From Acidobacteriota bacterium (lineage in GTDB: Bacteria; Acidobacteriota; Blastocatellia; Pyrinomonadales; Pyrinomonadaceae), in the NCBI GenBank assembly GCA_029557535.1, contig JAKQII010000259.1:1-56661 (forward strand): DNA of 56,661 bases, given 5' to 3'. Shown piece after piece: positions 19,214 through 28,839 of this stretch. The notes beneath the pieces were generated by a model. It made no database searches and was not told the origin of the DNA. It saw only the letters and a program-made list of their open reading frames with translations. How positions within the stretch are numbered: position 1 is the first letter of the stretch; each line of letters starts with the position of its first letter. Position numbers and translations under genes: made by a program.

Positions 19214-21670
19214 TCAGCCGAGGTCGGGAGATTTCAGGATGAACGTTTTCGGTGCCTTCTGCGGCAACGAAACGCTGAAGACGTTTTCGCTCGTGCGAAC
19301 GTTGAGCCGCGTGCCCAGCCGCCGCGCGACCGCGAATTTGAGTTCGGCCGGATAGTTTATTATCTCGCGATTTCCGAGCGAGAAGCGCGTACCGCCGACC
19401 ATCACGAACTCCTCAGGCAGTTGCTCGCCTTGGCTGAGCCGCGCCCAGAAAAATCTGAAGTTGGTGTTGAAGAGTTCCGTACGGACGATCTGATCGTATT
19501 CGTCGGCGAAGACGAATAGATCCCAATAACCGCGGTAGTTGACGACGAACGCCCGGCCGCCGGCGACCGCGGTCTCGAAGATCTCCGGTTTCGCGAATCC
19601 GCGATCGGCCGGAAGCATGAATGTGAAGAACTCCTGCGCTCCGGTTCCCTTCGAAACGAACCGCAAGAACGGAGCGTTGATCCGCTTTCCGTAATTGTCG
19701 GAAATCCAGCTTTCCTTGCGTTGCCAGCTGCCGTTGTCGCCGAATGTGAACATCCGCCAGCCGTCGCCGTCGGTCGAGGATTCGCCCACGCCGAGAACTC
19801 CGCTTGCGGTGTCCTCGATCGCGGGATTGGTCTCTTTGTTGAAGTGAAAGTTCAACGCGTATTCGTGGGTCCCGAGCGTATCGACATAATCGCGCATGAT
19901 CGCGTAATCGTTCTTAAGATACAGAATGCTCCGGCGATGCGTCGCCGGATCCTCAAGCCGCTGATAGCCGTTATGTGCCCCCTCGAAAAAATTGAAGCGC
20001 TCTTCGGCGATCCAAGTTATCGGCTCTGTCTCGGCGCGTGTCTTCCATGAGAACTTTCCGCCCGGTTCCGACTGCGACCGGTCGTCGATCATCAGGGTGT
20101 TGTGCGCGGTGGTCGTCCGGAAATAGTCACGAAGCTCGGACGATTCGTGATAAGTGTACGTTCCGGAGTCGACAAGCAGCGTCTTCCCTCCGATCGCCAC
20201 CTCGATCGCGAGCGCGTCCGAATGACCGTGACCGCCGCTGAGCGCGCCCAGTTCGCCGCAATCGACGAGCATGTAGTTGTCTCCGGCAGCCCAACCGTCG
20301 CGCATAACGTAATATCCGCCGTCCGGAAAAGCCCGCGACGTCTGACGCGGCGGCGACGCATGAACGTTGGCGAAACCTTCGGCGCCCTCTTCGCCGAGCA
20401 GCCAGAAGGTCTCTTCGGCAAGCGAACCCGCGATATGTTTGTAATCACCGCGATCGAACAGCACGGCGGCCGTCGAAAGACATCCGCGGAAATCGTTCGT
20501 TCTGCTCGCGCTGAGCGGAAGTGAACGCCCGCCGTCGTCGTCGCCGATGATCGGTGTTGTTCCGTCGGGCCGCGTGACGTAAAGAAGAAAATCGAAGATT
20601 GACTGACACCTGGTTTCGATCCGGCGTTGCACTTTGTCGTCCGGATGCACCCCGTAGAGCGCCTGCAGGATCAGAAAATGTGTGTAGAAATCGGCCGTAT
20701 AGCGCTGATACCACGTCGATTGCTCAAAATAGACCCCGTCGTCGTGGATCTGGCGGTCGAGTTCCGCGATCAGGATCTCGGACCCGAGTTCACGCCAACG
20801 CGAGGCCCGGTCGAGCACTTCGAGTTGTGTGCCGAGGTAAAAAAGTCCGAGCGCCTCGCCGGTCAGATGCGTGTTCGGGCTGAAGTAAGTTGAAAGGTAT
20901 TTCTCAAGATGCCGCCCGTGCTGGTACAGGAACTTCAGCACTTTGTGCAGGAGGTCCGGCGTCAGGCTATGCGAGTCGCGGAAAAAATGCAGCGCCCAAA
21001 GCCACGAGATCGCACGGAAAGCCACTTCGAGACTGCTGACCCAGTTCACTCCGTAACCCGGTGGATTCTGCTCCATCCAACTGCCGATGTGACGTGCGAA
21101 AGTCGCCGCATAGCGTTCTTCCCCGGTCAAAAGATACGCCACGCCGAGCGTGAAAAAATGCTGATGCCGGTTGATCTCCCAAATGATCTTCTTGTCGCCG
21201 GTCTCTTCCGAGTCAAGTTCGTCAAATTGTTTCCAGTGTTTGATCGGAAGGTGTTTTCCGGAGATCGGCTCGTAGTGCCAGTCGATCGCGGTGCCGACAT
21301 CGACGTTCGAATAGCCCAGGAGATCGAATTTGCCGTCGATTATCTTTTCTGCGCGTTCGATCACGTTCGCGATCGCCGGTCCGCGGAATCGATGTTGAAA
21401 GGCGCTGATCGAGAGTTGGGTATCCGTCATCGACGGAAAGAACCGCGGTGCCGAGGTCTCAAAAAATCGTTCAAAGAGGACGTCGCTCGAGATCATTCCC
21501 TTTCCAAAGGTCTTACGGTTCAGAAGTTGGGCGAATTCTCGGTCCGTCGGGAGTTTGGTTCCAAGTCCCAATTGTTCCGAGTAGACTGAAAAAGCCTGTT
21601 CGCCGCGCGTCCGGAGTTCGGTCCAGCTGCGTCCCTTCAATTTCTTCAGTTTGTCTATCGGATTGACCAT
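19214..21670 (-). CDS. heparinase II/III family polysaccharide lyase-like protein
   Basis: An 818-residue protein. The N-terminal half is alpha-helical toroid-like (SWMEQNPPGYGVNWVSSLEVAFRAISWLWAL, given in parts: GYGVNWVSSLEVAFR, and SPNTHLTGEALGLFYLG). The C-terminal half is a heparinase II/III-type beta domain with GGHGHSDALAIEVAIGGK, LLVDSGTYTYHES and TTAHNTLMIDDRSQSEPG. These N-x-H, Y and H motifs match alginate and heparin lyases. It has no obvious signal peptide, yet family members act on uronic-acid polysaccharides in the envelope or outside. Inside the EPS cluster it probably trims or turns over the polymer (inference). The next gene upstream ends 70 bases away. Confidence 0.87.
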   Translation of the reverse strand: MVNPIDKLKKLKGRSWTELRTRGEQAFSVYSEQLGLGTKLPTDREFAQLLNRKTFGKGMISSDVLFERFFETSAPRFFPSMTDTQLSISAFQHRFRGPAIANVIERAEKIIDGKFDLLGYSNVDVGTAIDWHYEPISGKHLPIKHWKQFDELDSEETGDKKIIWEINRHQHFFTLGVAYLLTGEERYAATFARHIGSWMEQNPPGYGVNWVSSLEVAFRAISWLWALHFFRDSHSLTPDLLHKVLKFLYQHGRHLEKYLSTYFSPNTHLTGEALGLFYLGTQLEVLDRASRWRELGSEILIAELDRQIHDDGVYFEQSTWYQRYTADFYTHFLILQALYGVHPDDKVQRRIETRCQSIFDFLLYVTRPDGTTPIIGDDDGGRSLPLSASRTNDFRGCLSTAAVLFDRGDYKHIAGSLAEETFWLLGEEGAEGFANVHASPPRQTSRAFPDGGYYVMRDGWAAGDNYMLVDCGELGALSGGHGHSDALAIEVAIGGKTLLVDSGTYTYHESSELRDYFRTTTAHNTLMIDDRSQSEPGGKFSWKTRAETEPITWIAEERFNFFEGAHNGYQRLEDPATHRRSILYLKNDYAIMRDYVDTLGTHEYALNFHFNKETNPAIEDTASGVLGVGESSTDGDGWRMFTFGDNGSWQRKESWISDNYGKRINAPFLRFVSKGTGAQEFFTFMLPADRGFAKPEIFETAVAGGRAFVVNYRGYWDLFVFADEYDQIVRTELFNTNFRFFWARLSQGEQLPEEFVMVGGTRFSLGNREIINYPAELKFAVARRLGTRLNVRTSENVFSVSLPQKAPKTFILKSPDLG

Positions 21671-21739
21671 TTTTCGCCGGCGTATCGCCGAACCGCTCCC
21701 TGATTTTCCCCCTAAGAAACTGCTAAAGCCTTATGATTT

Positions 21740-22894
21740 CTAGTTTTTCGGCGATTCTTCGCGCATGATCGAACGGAAACGATAGTCGCGATAGTCACCG
21801 GGTTCGCCGTTTGCGCCGTCGACCGCCGCAAGGACCATATTCATCGATTCGCGCGCAGAAGCGAACCAGACCTTGTAGTCGCCCGTTGTCGCGCCGTGAT
21901 CGATGATCGAGCTGAAGAATCGCCGCGCATCGTCGCCGATGCAGGCCGACTGGTCGTGGTCGAAAAAGCCGTGACAATAGAGCTTGACGAAGATCCAGTC
22001 GCTCTTTCCCCGAACCGTGACGTTTGCGTTCTTCCAGCGATTGAAGCGGGCGAGATCCGACGGTTGATTCGCGACGAGCGCGCCGTCCTCTATCCGCGGA
22101 ACCGGAATTCCCTTGATCGTGCGGGTCCAATTGAAGACGAGCGGACCTTGAAAGATCACCGGGAACCTGATGCCCGGCTGTCTGATCTCGACCGGTCTGC
22201 CGCGTCGATGCGGAATCTTTTCCACATGTGGAAAACCGCACTCGTAGATCCTGTTGATAACTGCGACCTGCGATTGATCAGGCGCCGAGGGTAACGTGAA
22301 ATCGGCGTAGCAGCCGGTTTCCTCGAGGATCGCCATTTCGTCGTTGACACCGCAAAACCTTCCGCCGCAGGAGTTTGCGAGCGCGAGATTGCCGTGTACG
22401 AACGCCCAGCGCGGCATTCCCTCGCCGTCAAGCCGGGAAAGCAGACGATGTTCGTCCGCGAGGCAGTCCCGAAATTCGGCGAACACCCGGCGAAGGTTTT
22501 CAGATGTGTCGGGAGCGTCAACCCCGTGATGAAGGTGGACCTCGGTCTCGCCGAGTCCCTCGGACTGGATCTCGGCCATTTTGTCGAGGATCCGCCGATC
22601 GTACTGTTCCGCCGGATAAAAGTTCGTGTGACGAAACTTCGTGCCGTCGGCGTCGCGCACCGTCTCGCCGGCCTTGCGGGCTAACAGGTACCATTCGTCG
22701 AGACGGCGCAGCTGATCGTCGATTCCGAGCGGTCCGGCCGCGCTCCAGGCCGGTTCGAAGTGGTTCGCGATCATTATGATCACGTGTTTTTTCTCGAACG
22801 CGGTGCGGCGCGCAAAACTTCCGGCGCGTTCGAACGGATAGCGAACCAGCCACGGCAGATTCCAGGTCAATTTGTTGATCAGGTCTTCAGTCAT
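21740..22894 (-). CDS. polysaccharide deacetylase-like protein of the EPS cluster
   Basis: A 384-residue protein without a signal peptide. The sequence shows histidine-rich elements ANHFEPAW, EVHLHHGVDAPDTSE, FVHGNLALANS and VKLYCHGFFDHDQ. They are arranged like the metal-site motifs of the NodB/glycoside hydrolase-deacetylase barrel, but canonical NodB motifs are not all present. Similar proteins occur in EPS clusters. The assignment to glycan deacetylation is inference; a hydrolase of the same superfamily is possible. Confidence 0.6.
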   Translation of the reverse strand: MTEDLINKLTWNLPWLVRYPFERAGSFARRTAFEKKHVIIMIANHFEPAWSAAGPLGIDDQLRRLDEWYLLARKAGETVRDADGTKFRHTNFYPAEQYDRRILDKMAEIQSEGLGETEVHLHHGVDAPDTSENLRRVFAEFRDCLADEHRLLSRLDGEGMPRWAFVHGNLALANSCGGRFCGVNDEMAILEETGCYADFTLPSAPDQSQVAVINRIYECGFPHVEKIPHRRGRPVEIRQPGIRFPVIFQGPLVFNWTRTIKGIPVPRIEDGALVANQPSDLARFNRWKNANVTVRGKSDWIFVKLYCHGFFDHDQSACIGDDARRFFSSIIDHGATTGDYKVWFASARESMNMVLAAVDGANGEPGDYRDYRFRSIMREESPKN

Positions 22895-23082
22895 TCAATT
22901 CAGGCGGCAACGGCTACGATGGCGTGCCGGGAAGGGGCCGGTTGCTGCCCCGGCCCACGGCCAAGAACATGCACGCTTATGTCGGTTTCGGTCGTCGCGT
23001 TGACAAATTCATGCCGTGCCGCCGATTCTCTCAGGGCGGGGTCCCTAAGCGCTGCTTCCGCGTGTTCCTCAAATTTCATGGC
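22895..23082. other. 188-bp gap with GGGCCGG/CCGGCCC hairpin
   Basis: GGGCCGG (22935-22941) pairs with CCGGCCC (22950-22956) across 8 bases. It lies downstream of asnB 2 on the minus strand but has no U-tract, so termination is doubtful. Nothing coding is supported here. Confidence 0.4.
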
Positions 23083-24966
23083 TCAATGATCGATGTATCT
23101 CCGGTGCCAGAGTTCCAGCATCCAGAGGATCCAAAGGAGATGCGAATTGTCGCGACGTCCGCGGGCATGTTCCGCGATCAGCGATTCGACGTAACTTTGT
23201 TCGAAGAATCCACGCTCCGCGGTCTTTTTTGCCCGCAGGTCCTCGCCGATCCGATCTTTCAACTCGGAGTTGATCCATTCGTTTATCGGAACGCCGAAGC
23301 CCTGTTTTTCGCGATAAAGGATCTCGTGCGGGACGATGCCCTCCATCGCCTTTTTGAAGATGTACTTCGTTTCCAGGCCGTTAAGTTTCAGCCGCGAAGG
23401 GATCGCACCGACGAGTTCGATCAGTTCGTGATCGAGGAGCGGAACACGCGCCTCGAGCGAGACCGCCATGCTCATCCGGTCGACCTTCGTCAGTATGTCC
23501 GACGGCAGATATGTCTTGCTGTCGAGATACAGAAGCCGAGCGAGCGGGTCCTGCGATTCCGGCTTTGACGCATTCAGTCTGAAGAGACCCTCAGCCTTTC
23601 CTTCGAGCGATCGGAGCGCGTTCCGATGGCCCGCCGAATAAAGCGATCCTTTGCGGAGACGCCCGAAGTGCGAAACGCTGTCGATATAGCGATCGACCGC
23701 GTCGAGGCTCGCGTTATAAAGAAAATTCCGGCCTATCGCCGACGCCGGCAGCGCCTCGCTGATCGGACGCAGAAGCCCGCTCCGGATCGGCGCCGGAAGT
23801 CTCCCCAGGCCGCTGCGGCGCTTGTCGATCGAGTATCGAGTATATCCGCCGAAAAGTTCGTCGCCACCGTCGCCCGAAAGCACTACCGTGACGAAATCGC
23901 GGGCCATTTTCGAGACCATGTAGGTCGGAAGCGCCGAACTGTCGGCGAACGGCTCGTCGAAATGCCAGACCAGGTCGTCGACGACCTCGACGAGTTCAGG
24001 CGTGACGATGAACTCGTGATGTTCAGTCTTGTAGCGCTCGGCGGCCATCCGTGCGAACTTTAGCTCATTGAATGAGTCTTCGTTGAAACCGATCGAGAAG
24101 GTCTTGACCGGTGCGTCCGACACCGACGCCATCATCGCGACGATCGATGACGAATCGACTCCGCCCGAAAGAAACGCGCCGAGCGGAACTTCCGAGACGA
24201 GTCTTATCCGAACTGCTTCGCGCAGTTTTTCGCGGATCATCTCGACGTACTCGGGCTCGGAATGCTGGCCTTCAGACCCGTCAAACCTGAAGTCCCAGTA
24301 TTGCTTCGTGATGACGCGCCCGTCGCGGAACGTCAGCGTATGTCCCGGAAGAAGTTTTTCAACGCCCTCAAAAATGCAGAACTCTTCGGGGACGTAGCCG
24401 AAAGTCAGATAGGCGTCGAGCGCGGCGAGGTCAAGTCTTTTCTCGAATCCGCCGTGTGCTGTCAGGCACTTCAGTTCCGATCCGAAAACAAACTCACCGT
24501 CGCGCGTGACCGTGTAAAAGAGCGGTTTCTTTCCAACCCGGTCGCGCGCCAGAAACAGCATGCGGCGGCGGAAATCGTAGATCGCGAACGCGAACATACC
24601 GCGCAGCTTATTGACGCATTCTTTGCCGAATTCCTCATAGGCGTGAACGATCGTCTCAGTGTCGGAATGCGTCTTGAACCGGTGCCCGCGGCTCTCGAGT
24701 TCGTCCTTCAGTTCGCGATAGTTGTAGATCTCGCCGTTGAAGACGATCGCGAGCTCGCCCGTACAGTCGAAGATCGGCTGCTGGCCGGTCTTGAGATCAA
24801 TGATCGATAGCCGCCTCATCCCGAGCGCCGCCCGATCGCGAACGATCGTTCCCTGCTCGTCCGGTCCGCGGTGCGTGATAATGCGGCACATACGGTCGAG
24901 GAGAGCCTCGCGGACAGTCGTGTCCGCGCGCGCGTCGGTTGAAATGAAGCCCGCGATACCGCACAT
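23083..24966 (-). CDS. asnB: asparagine synthetase-type glutamine amidotransferase (AsnB family) 2
   Basis: A 627-residue paralogue of the protein at 13074-14999. It starts MCGIAGF with C2 as glutaminase nucleophile, has FNGEIYNYRELK, a PP-loop LSGGVDSSSIVAMM and SGDGGDELFGGYTRY. All catalytic elements are intact. Its start lies 2 bases after the flippase stop, so the two are co-translated. Two such enzymes within 12 kb of one glycan locus suggest two amidation steps or different acceptors (inference). Confidence 0.93.
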   Translation of the reverse strand: MCGIAGFISTDARADTTVREALLDRMCRIITHRGPDEQGTIVRDRAALGMRRLSIIDLKTGQQPIFDCTGELAIVFNGEIYNYRELKDELESRGHRFKTHSDTETIVHAYEEFGKECVNKLRGMFAFAIYDFRRRMLFLARDRVGKKPLFYTVTRDGEFVFGSELKCLTAHGGFEKRLDLAALDAYLTFGYVPEEFCIFEGVEKLLPGHTLTFRDGRVITKQYWDFRFDGSEGQHSEPEYVEMIREKLREAVRIRLVSEVPLGAFLSGGVDSSSIVAMMASVSDAPVKTFSIGFNEDSFNELKFARMAAERYKTEHHEFIVTPELVEVVDDLVWHFDEPFADSSALPTYMVSKMARDFVTVVLSGDGGDELFGGYTRYSIDKRRSGLGRLPAPIRSGLLRPISEALPASAIGRNFLYNASLDAVDRYIDSVSHFGRLRKGSLYSAGHRNALRSLEGKAEGLFRLNASKPESQDPLARLLYLDSKTYLPSDILTKVDRMSMAVSLEARVPLLDHELIELVGAIPSRLKLNGLETKYIFKKAMEGIVPHEILYREKQGFGVPINEWINSELKDRIGEDLRAKKTAERGFFEQSYVESLIAEHARGRRDNSHLLWILWMLELWHRRYIDH

Positions 24967-24967
24967 A

Positions 24968-26569
24968 TCAGATCTGTGTTTCGAGGTTCCGGCCGAAAAG
25001 CTTGCCGGCAGCCCGTCTGAATTTTACTACAATCGCCAAGATCGATTTCTTTTCCTCTTCTTCGATGACGCCCGCAAGGCTTGCGGTCAGCAGATAGACA
25101 GCGGCGAAGACAATGAAGCAGAGCCCGAGCACGACCGCACCCGAGAAGAAGTCGACGATGCTGGTCTTCGCGAGCCCGAGCGTCCCGCGGGCGAACTCTC
25201 CCGCGGCTTGCGCAATTGTCGGCGCAACAAAACTATGGAACAGCCATGTCGGAATTCCGGCCGCGATCGCACACGCCGCGGTCTTCAGAATTCCTGAAAG
25301 CTGGCTGGCGTCCGAAAGCCGGACCCCGAGCCGGCGGACGATCATGATCTCCGATCCGAACTTCTCGACGAACGCGATCACAACGACGATCCCGATGATT
25401 CCCGGGAGACTGAAATTGCGGCTTCCGTAATAGAGCGCGGCAACCAATCCGACCGCAACAAAGCTGCGCCAGACGAGCATATAGCGGCCGAGTTCGCGGA
25501 ACGCCCGGGCGATCGGGTCCGAGATCCAGATATAGATCAGCATCACCGTCAGATTGATCGAGAAAATCGGGACGGCGCGTTCGTAATTTCTTGTAAACAG
25601 CGTGACGATGAACGTCTGCGCGGTGATCAGCAGGAACAGATAGATCGGCAGAAAGAAGAATGACAGTTTCTGCATCGCGCGTGCCGAGAGCCTGATCATC
25701 TCGCGTTTGTCGCCGGCGGCCTGCAGCGCGCTCATCCGCGGGATCAGGACCGACGAGACCGACTCCGAAAGCATCGTCACGAGCGGAAACTGGAAACAGC
25801 CGTAGGCATAGACCGCGTAGTCGGCGGAATTGAAATGATAGCCGACAAAGTAGTACTGAATGTCCGACTGCGCGGTCCAGAGAAGGCCCGCAAACCCGTA
25901 CGGGATCGCGTAAATGAGCTGTTCGCGCAGAAAGCCGAGATCAAAACTCCGCCAAAAACCCGGAAACCGCGAACGAAGGTAGAACAACATCACGGCCGTT
26001 TGAATGATCGACTGCGCGAGCGCGGCGTACACGATCGATTCGACCGTAGAAAAGACCATCACCGCGCCGATCATCAGCGCCGATTTGGTGAACTGCGCGA
26101 GGATGATGAAAGCGGTCGCGAACCGCGGTTCCTGATTCGCAACGGCGACGAGTTCGAGGAACGATCCGGCAATCCAAAAGCAGATCACAAGTCCGATGAG
26201 CGGTGCGAGCCGGGTAATCTCCTCGCTGTGAAACAGGCCGCCGATAAGCTTCGGAAACAGCGTCAGAACGATAACGGCCAGGATGCCGACGATCGTGTTG
26301 AAGATCAGGATGTTGAAGATCGTCGCGCCGCGACGTTCGGGTTCGCGCGAAAGATAGTAAAACGCGCTCATCCCGACGCCGAGCGGAAGGATCGCGGCCG
26401 CGTTCTGCACGACCTGGAAGATCTGGCGATACTCGCCGACGCTTTCCTGCGCAAGAAACCGGACGACCAGAAGCGGAAGCACGAAGCTGAAGACAAAGCC
26501 GACGACCTTTGCGAACAAAAGCCACGCGCTCTGTACTTTCAGCGACGGTTGTCTATCAGATGCTTCCAC
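24968..26569 (-). CDS. Wzx-like oligosaccharide flippase
   Basis: A 533-residue integral membrane protein of the polysaccharide biosynthesis/MATE superfamily. It has about 12-14 hydrophobic segments, starting VQSAWLLFAKVVGFVFSFVLP and LLVVRFLAQESVGEYRQIFQ, the usual N-terminal signature of Wzx proteins. The C-terminus extends with a further hydrophobic helix and a basic tail. It would move lipid-linked repeat units across the inner membrane. Flanked by a GT2 gene (10-base gap) and asnB 2, in the same operon. Confidence 0.9.
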   Translation of the reverse strand: MEASDRQPSLKVQSAWLLFAKVVGFVFSFVLPLLVVRFLAQESVGEYRQIFQVVQNAAAILPLGVGMSAFYYLSREPERRGATIFNILIFNTIVGILAVIVLTLFPKLIGGLFHSEEITRLAPLIGLVICFWIAGSFLELVAVANQEPRFATAFIILAQFTKSALMIGAVMVFSTVESIVYAALAQSIIQTAVMLFYLRSRFPGFWRSFDLGFLREQLIYAIPYGFAGLLWTAQSDIQYYFVGYHFNSADYAVYAYGCFQFPLVTMLSESVSSVLIPRMSALQAAGDKREMIRLSARAMQKLSFFFLPIYLFLLITAQTFIVTLFTRNYERAVPIFSINLTVMLIYIWISDPIARAFRELGRYMLVWRSFVAVGLVAALYYGSRNFSLPGIIGIVVVIAFVEKFGSEIMIVRRLGVRLSDASQLSGILKTAACAIAAGIPTWLFHSFVAPTIAQAAGEFARGTLGLAKTSIVDFFSGAVVLGLCFIVFAAVYLLTASLAGVIEEEEKKSILAIVVKFRRAAGKLFGRNLETQI

Positions 26570-26579
26570 GTTTCGGCTC

Positions 26580-27635
26580 TCAACGATGCGTCGATATGAA
26601 TGAATATTCGGCGCTTCGGAACCGCTTGAAGATCGTCAACGCCAGTCTGGGAGAAACCTTGATCAACGCGGCGATGATCGCGAGTTTCGGCTTTCGATAA
26701 TACTTGTTGGCAGTTCTCAAGTGCGAGTAGGCCTCGGCATGCTTGCCGTGTATCAGAAGGAATTTGCCCTTTTCAAGATCATGCTCGGCCTCGTATTCGA
26801 GCATCTTGTATTCCCAGGCTCTGAGCTCGTCGGCGTCGAGATTGTACTTATCCCGAATGACCTCAAGCGCACGGATGTTCCGGCTGCATCGATCGACGTT
26901 CGATCCCGACAATCCTTCGGCCCGAACGCGATACCTGACGGATATCTCGGTTTGATAGCCGATCCGCGCGCCCGCTTGGGCGATCCTGAACCAGAGATCG
27001 AAATCCTGCATCCGCTGCAATCTGATGTCGAACATGTTCACGCGCTGGGCCCAGCTCCGCCGGAGCAGCGTTCCGGACGTAATCACATTGCATTCGGCCC
27101 GGATCAGACTCACCGTACTTACTTCGCCGCTCGATGGCGACGTCCGCATGAAATTGTCGCCGTCGAAGAGCGGTTCACCGAAAAGCAGGGCGTCACAATA
27201 GACCATGTCGTAACCTTCACGCTCGGCGAACGATACCTGCGATTCGAGATGACCCGGAAGCCAGACGTCGTCGCCGTCGAGAAACGCGAGCCACTCGCCG
27301 TTTGAAAAACAGATCGCCGTATTTCTGGCCTGCGACGCGCCGCTGTTATCCTGGACGGCGTATATGATCCGATCGGCGAACGGTTCGATCGCCGCCTCGA
27401 GTGCCGCACTATCAGGCGAGCCGTCGTTGACGACGATGACCTCAAAATCCGTATAGGTTTGCTCGAACACAGAGGCCAGGGTTTCTTCCGCAAACTCAGC
27501 GATCTGGTACGCGGGAATGATGATGCTGATCTTCGGGTTCCCGACCACGTTTCGGCCGCGCCGGACCGTATGCGCCCGTTCCCGGATCTTCGGACAGTCA
27601 GCATATTTTTCTTCAACAAACGCTCGCGTCGTCAT
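26580..27635 (-). CDS. glycosyltransferase family 2 protein
   Basis: A 351-residue GT-A enzyme. Strand 1 is ISIIIPAYQIAEFAEETLASV, followed by FEQTYTDFEVIVVNDGSPD (first acidic site), NTAICFSNGEWLAFLDGDDVW (DxD-type metal site), and a later RMQDFDLWFRIAQAG. Soluble, acting at the cytoplasmic membrane face. About 30 residues before strand 1 look unstructured and include a basic RRGRNVVG; the start is therefore not certain. Position between two glycan genes supports a role in repeat-unit assembly. Confidence 0.9.
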   Translation of the reverse strand: MTTRAFVEEKYADCPKIRERAHTVRRGRNVVGNPKISIIIPAYQIAEFAEETLASVFEQTYTDFEVIVVNDGSPDSAALEAAIEPFADRIIYAVQDNSGASQARNTAICFSNGEWLAFLDGDDVWLPGHLESQVSFAEREGYDMVYCDALLFGEPLFDGDNFMRTSPSSGEVSTVSLIRAECNVITSGTLLRRSWAQRVNMFDIRLQRMQDFDLWFRIAQAGARIGYQTEISVRYRVRAEGLSGSNVDRCSRNIRALEVIRDKYNLDADELRAWEYKMLEYEAEHDLEKGKFLLIHGKHAEAYSHLRTANKYYRKPKLAIIAALIKVSPRLALTIFKRFRSAEYSFISTHR

Positions 27636-27652
27636 ACGGACTGAAAAAAGGT

Positions 27653-28822
27653 CTAAACGCTCTCGGCTTCCTTGTTCTTATCGCGGATCGGCTCCCAGGT
27701 CGCGTACCGCTCGCCCCGCACGAACTTGTAGAAACCGATCACCGACGCGACGTTGGCAAGTACAAAATAATGTGGGATCGCGAAAATGCCGATCCTTGCC
27801 CCGGCGCGTTCGATCAGCAGTCCGAGCGCGGCAACGAAATAGAACGCGACCTGCGAAAGAAAAACGATCTCAAAGAACTGTGATCCGCCCATCAGCGCCG
27901 CCGAGGCGGCAAAGATGACGATCAGGAGCAGCGGAACGGCGTAGCGCAGCAACTTGTGTGAAATGAGCTCGATCGCGTAGAAGCCGCTCCTGAACGGATT
28001 CAGCATTGATCGGTTGCGCCACAGATCAGTAAGTGTCTGCGAGATTACCCGCACGCGCATCTTCATTTCCTTGTCGGTCCGGCGATTCGTCTCTTCAAAA
28101 CAAACGGCGTTTGGTTCATACACCGAGCGCATTCCCTGCTCATAAATAACGGTGCAGATCAGAAAGTCGCTGCACGCCTCTGGATACATCTCACGGTACG
28201 CGGACTTTCGGACCGCGTAAAGACAACCCGACGCACCGATCAGCGAACACGCCCGGCTTTCCGCCTTTTTGAGGAACGTCTCGTAATTCCAATAGCTTTT
28301 CGCCCCCTTTCCTACGTTCGAACGTGAATCATCGACGTAGGTGAGTTTACCGGCGACGCATCCGACGGTCTGATCGGCAAAATTCGGAAGCAGTTCGCGC
28401 AGCACGTTGGGTTGATATTCGGTGGTCGCATCGGAGAAAAGGATCACGTCGCCGCTCGCGCGTTCAACCGCGCGGTTCTGCGTAAAGGTTTTCCCGCGCC
28501 GACCTTCCTGGCGAAACACGATAACGCCGGGAAACGTCGCGGCGATCTCCTCGGTCCGGTCGGTCGAGCCGTCCGACGCGACGAGTATTTCCAGCTTTTC
28601 GGGCGGATAATCGATCGCGAGCGTGTTCCGGATCTTGTCGGCGATCGCCGGTTCCTCATTGTACGCCGTGATCAGAACCGTGACCCGCGGCTCAAAATCG
28701 GCGCGCGTGACGGGACGCGGGGCAAGACGGCTCACGATCCACACCAAGAGCGGATAGCCGGCGTAAACGTACGCGAGACCTGCTGCCGCAACCCCAAAAA
28801 CGACTTGTAGAATCGATGTCAT
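27653..28822 (-). CDS. membrane glycosyltransferase family 2 protein
   Basis: A 389-residue processive-type GT2. An N-terminal membrane helix (VFGVAAAGLAYVYAGYPLLVW) is followed by VTVLITAYNEEPAIADKI, ILVASDGSTDRTEEI and GDVILFSDATTEYQPN. Hydrophobic helices lie near the C-terminus (LLRYAVPLLLIVIFAASAALM, FLSQVAFYFVAALGLLIE). The ED-like element and R-x-x-R-W-type region of hyaluronan or cellulose synthases are only partly recognisable. ATG 28822 (MTSILQVV) is chosen, since the frame beyond it overlaps the upstream gene. Likely adds sugar to a lipid carrier. Confidence 0.87.
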   Translation of the reverse strand: MTSILQVVFGVAAAGLAYVYAGYPLLVWIVSRLAPRPVTRADFEPRVTVLITAYNEEPAIADKIRNTLAIDYPPEKLEILVASDGSTDRTEEIAATFPGVIVFRQEGRRGKTFTQNRAVERASGDVILFSDATTEYQPNVLRELLPNFADQTVGCVAGKLTYVDDSRSNVGKGAKSYWNYETFLKKAESRACSLIGASGCLYAVRKSAYREMYPEACSDFLICTVIYEQGMRSVYEPNAVCFEETNRRTDKEMKMRVRVISQTLTDLWRNRSMLNPFRSGFYAIELISHKLLRYAVPLLLIVIFAASAALMGGSQFFEIVFLSQVAFYFVAALGLLIERAGARIGIFAIPHYFVLANVASVIGFYKFVRGERYATWEPIRDKNKEAESV

Positions 28823-28839
28823 CAACGACGCGAGCGACC

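Noticed and set aside
22935-22956. GGGCCGG/CCGGCCC hairpin as a terminator
   Set aside because: No U-tract on either side, so kept only as a structure note.
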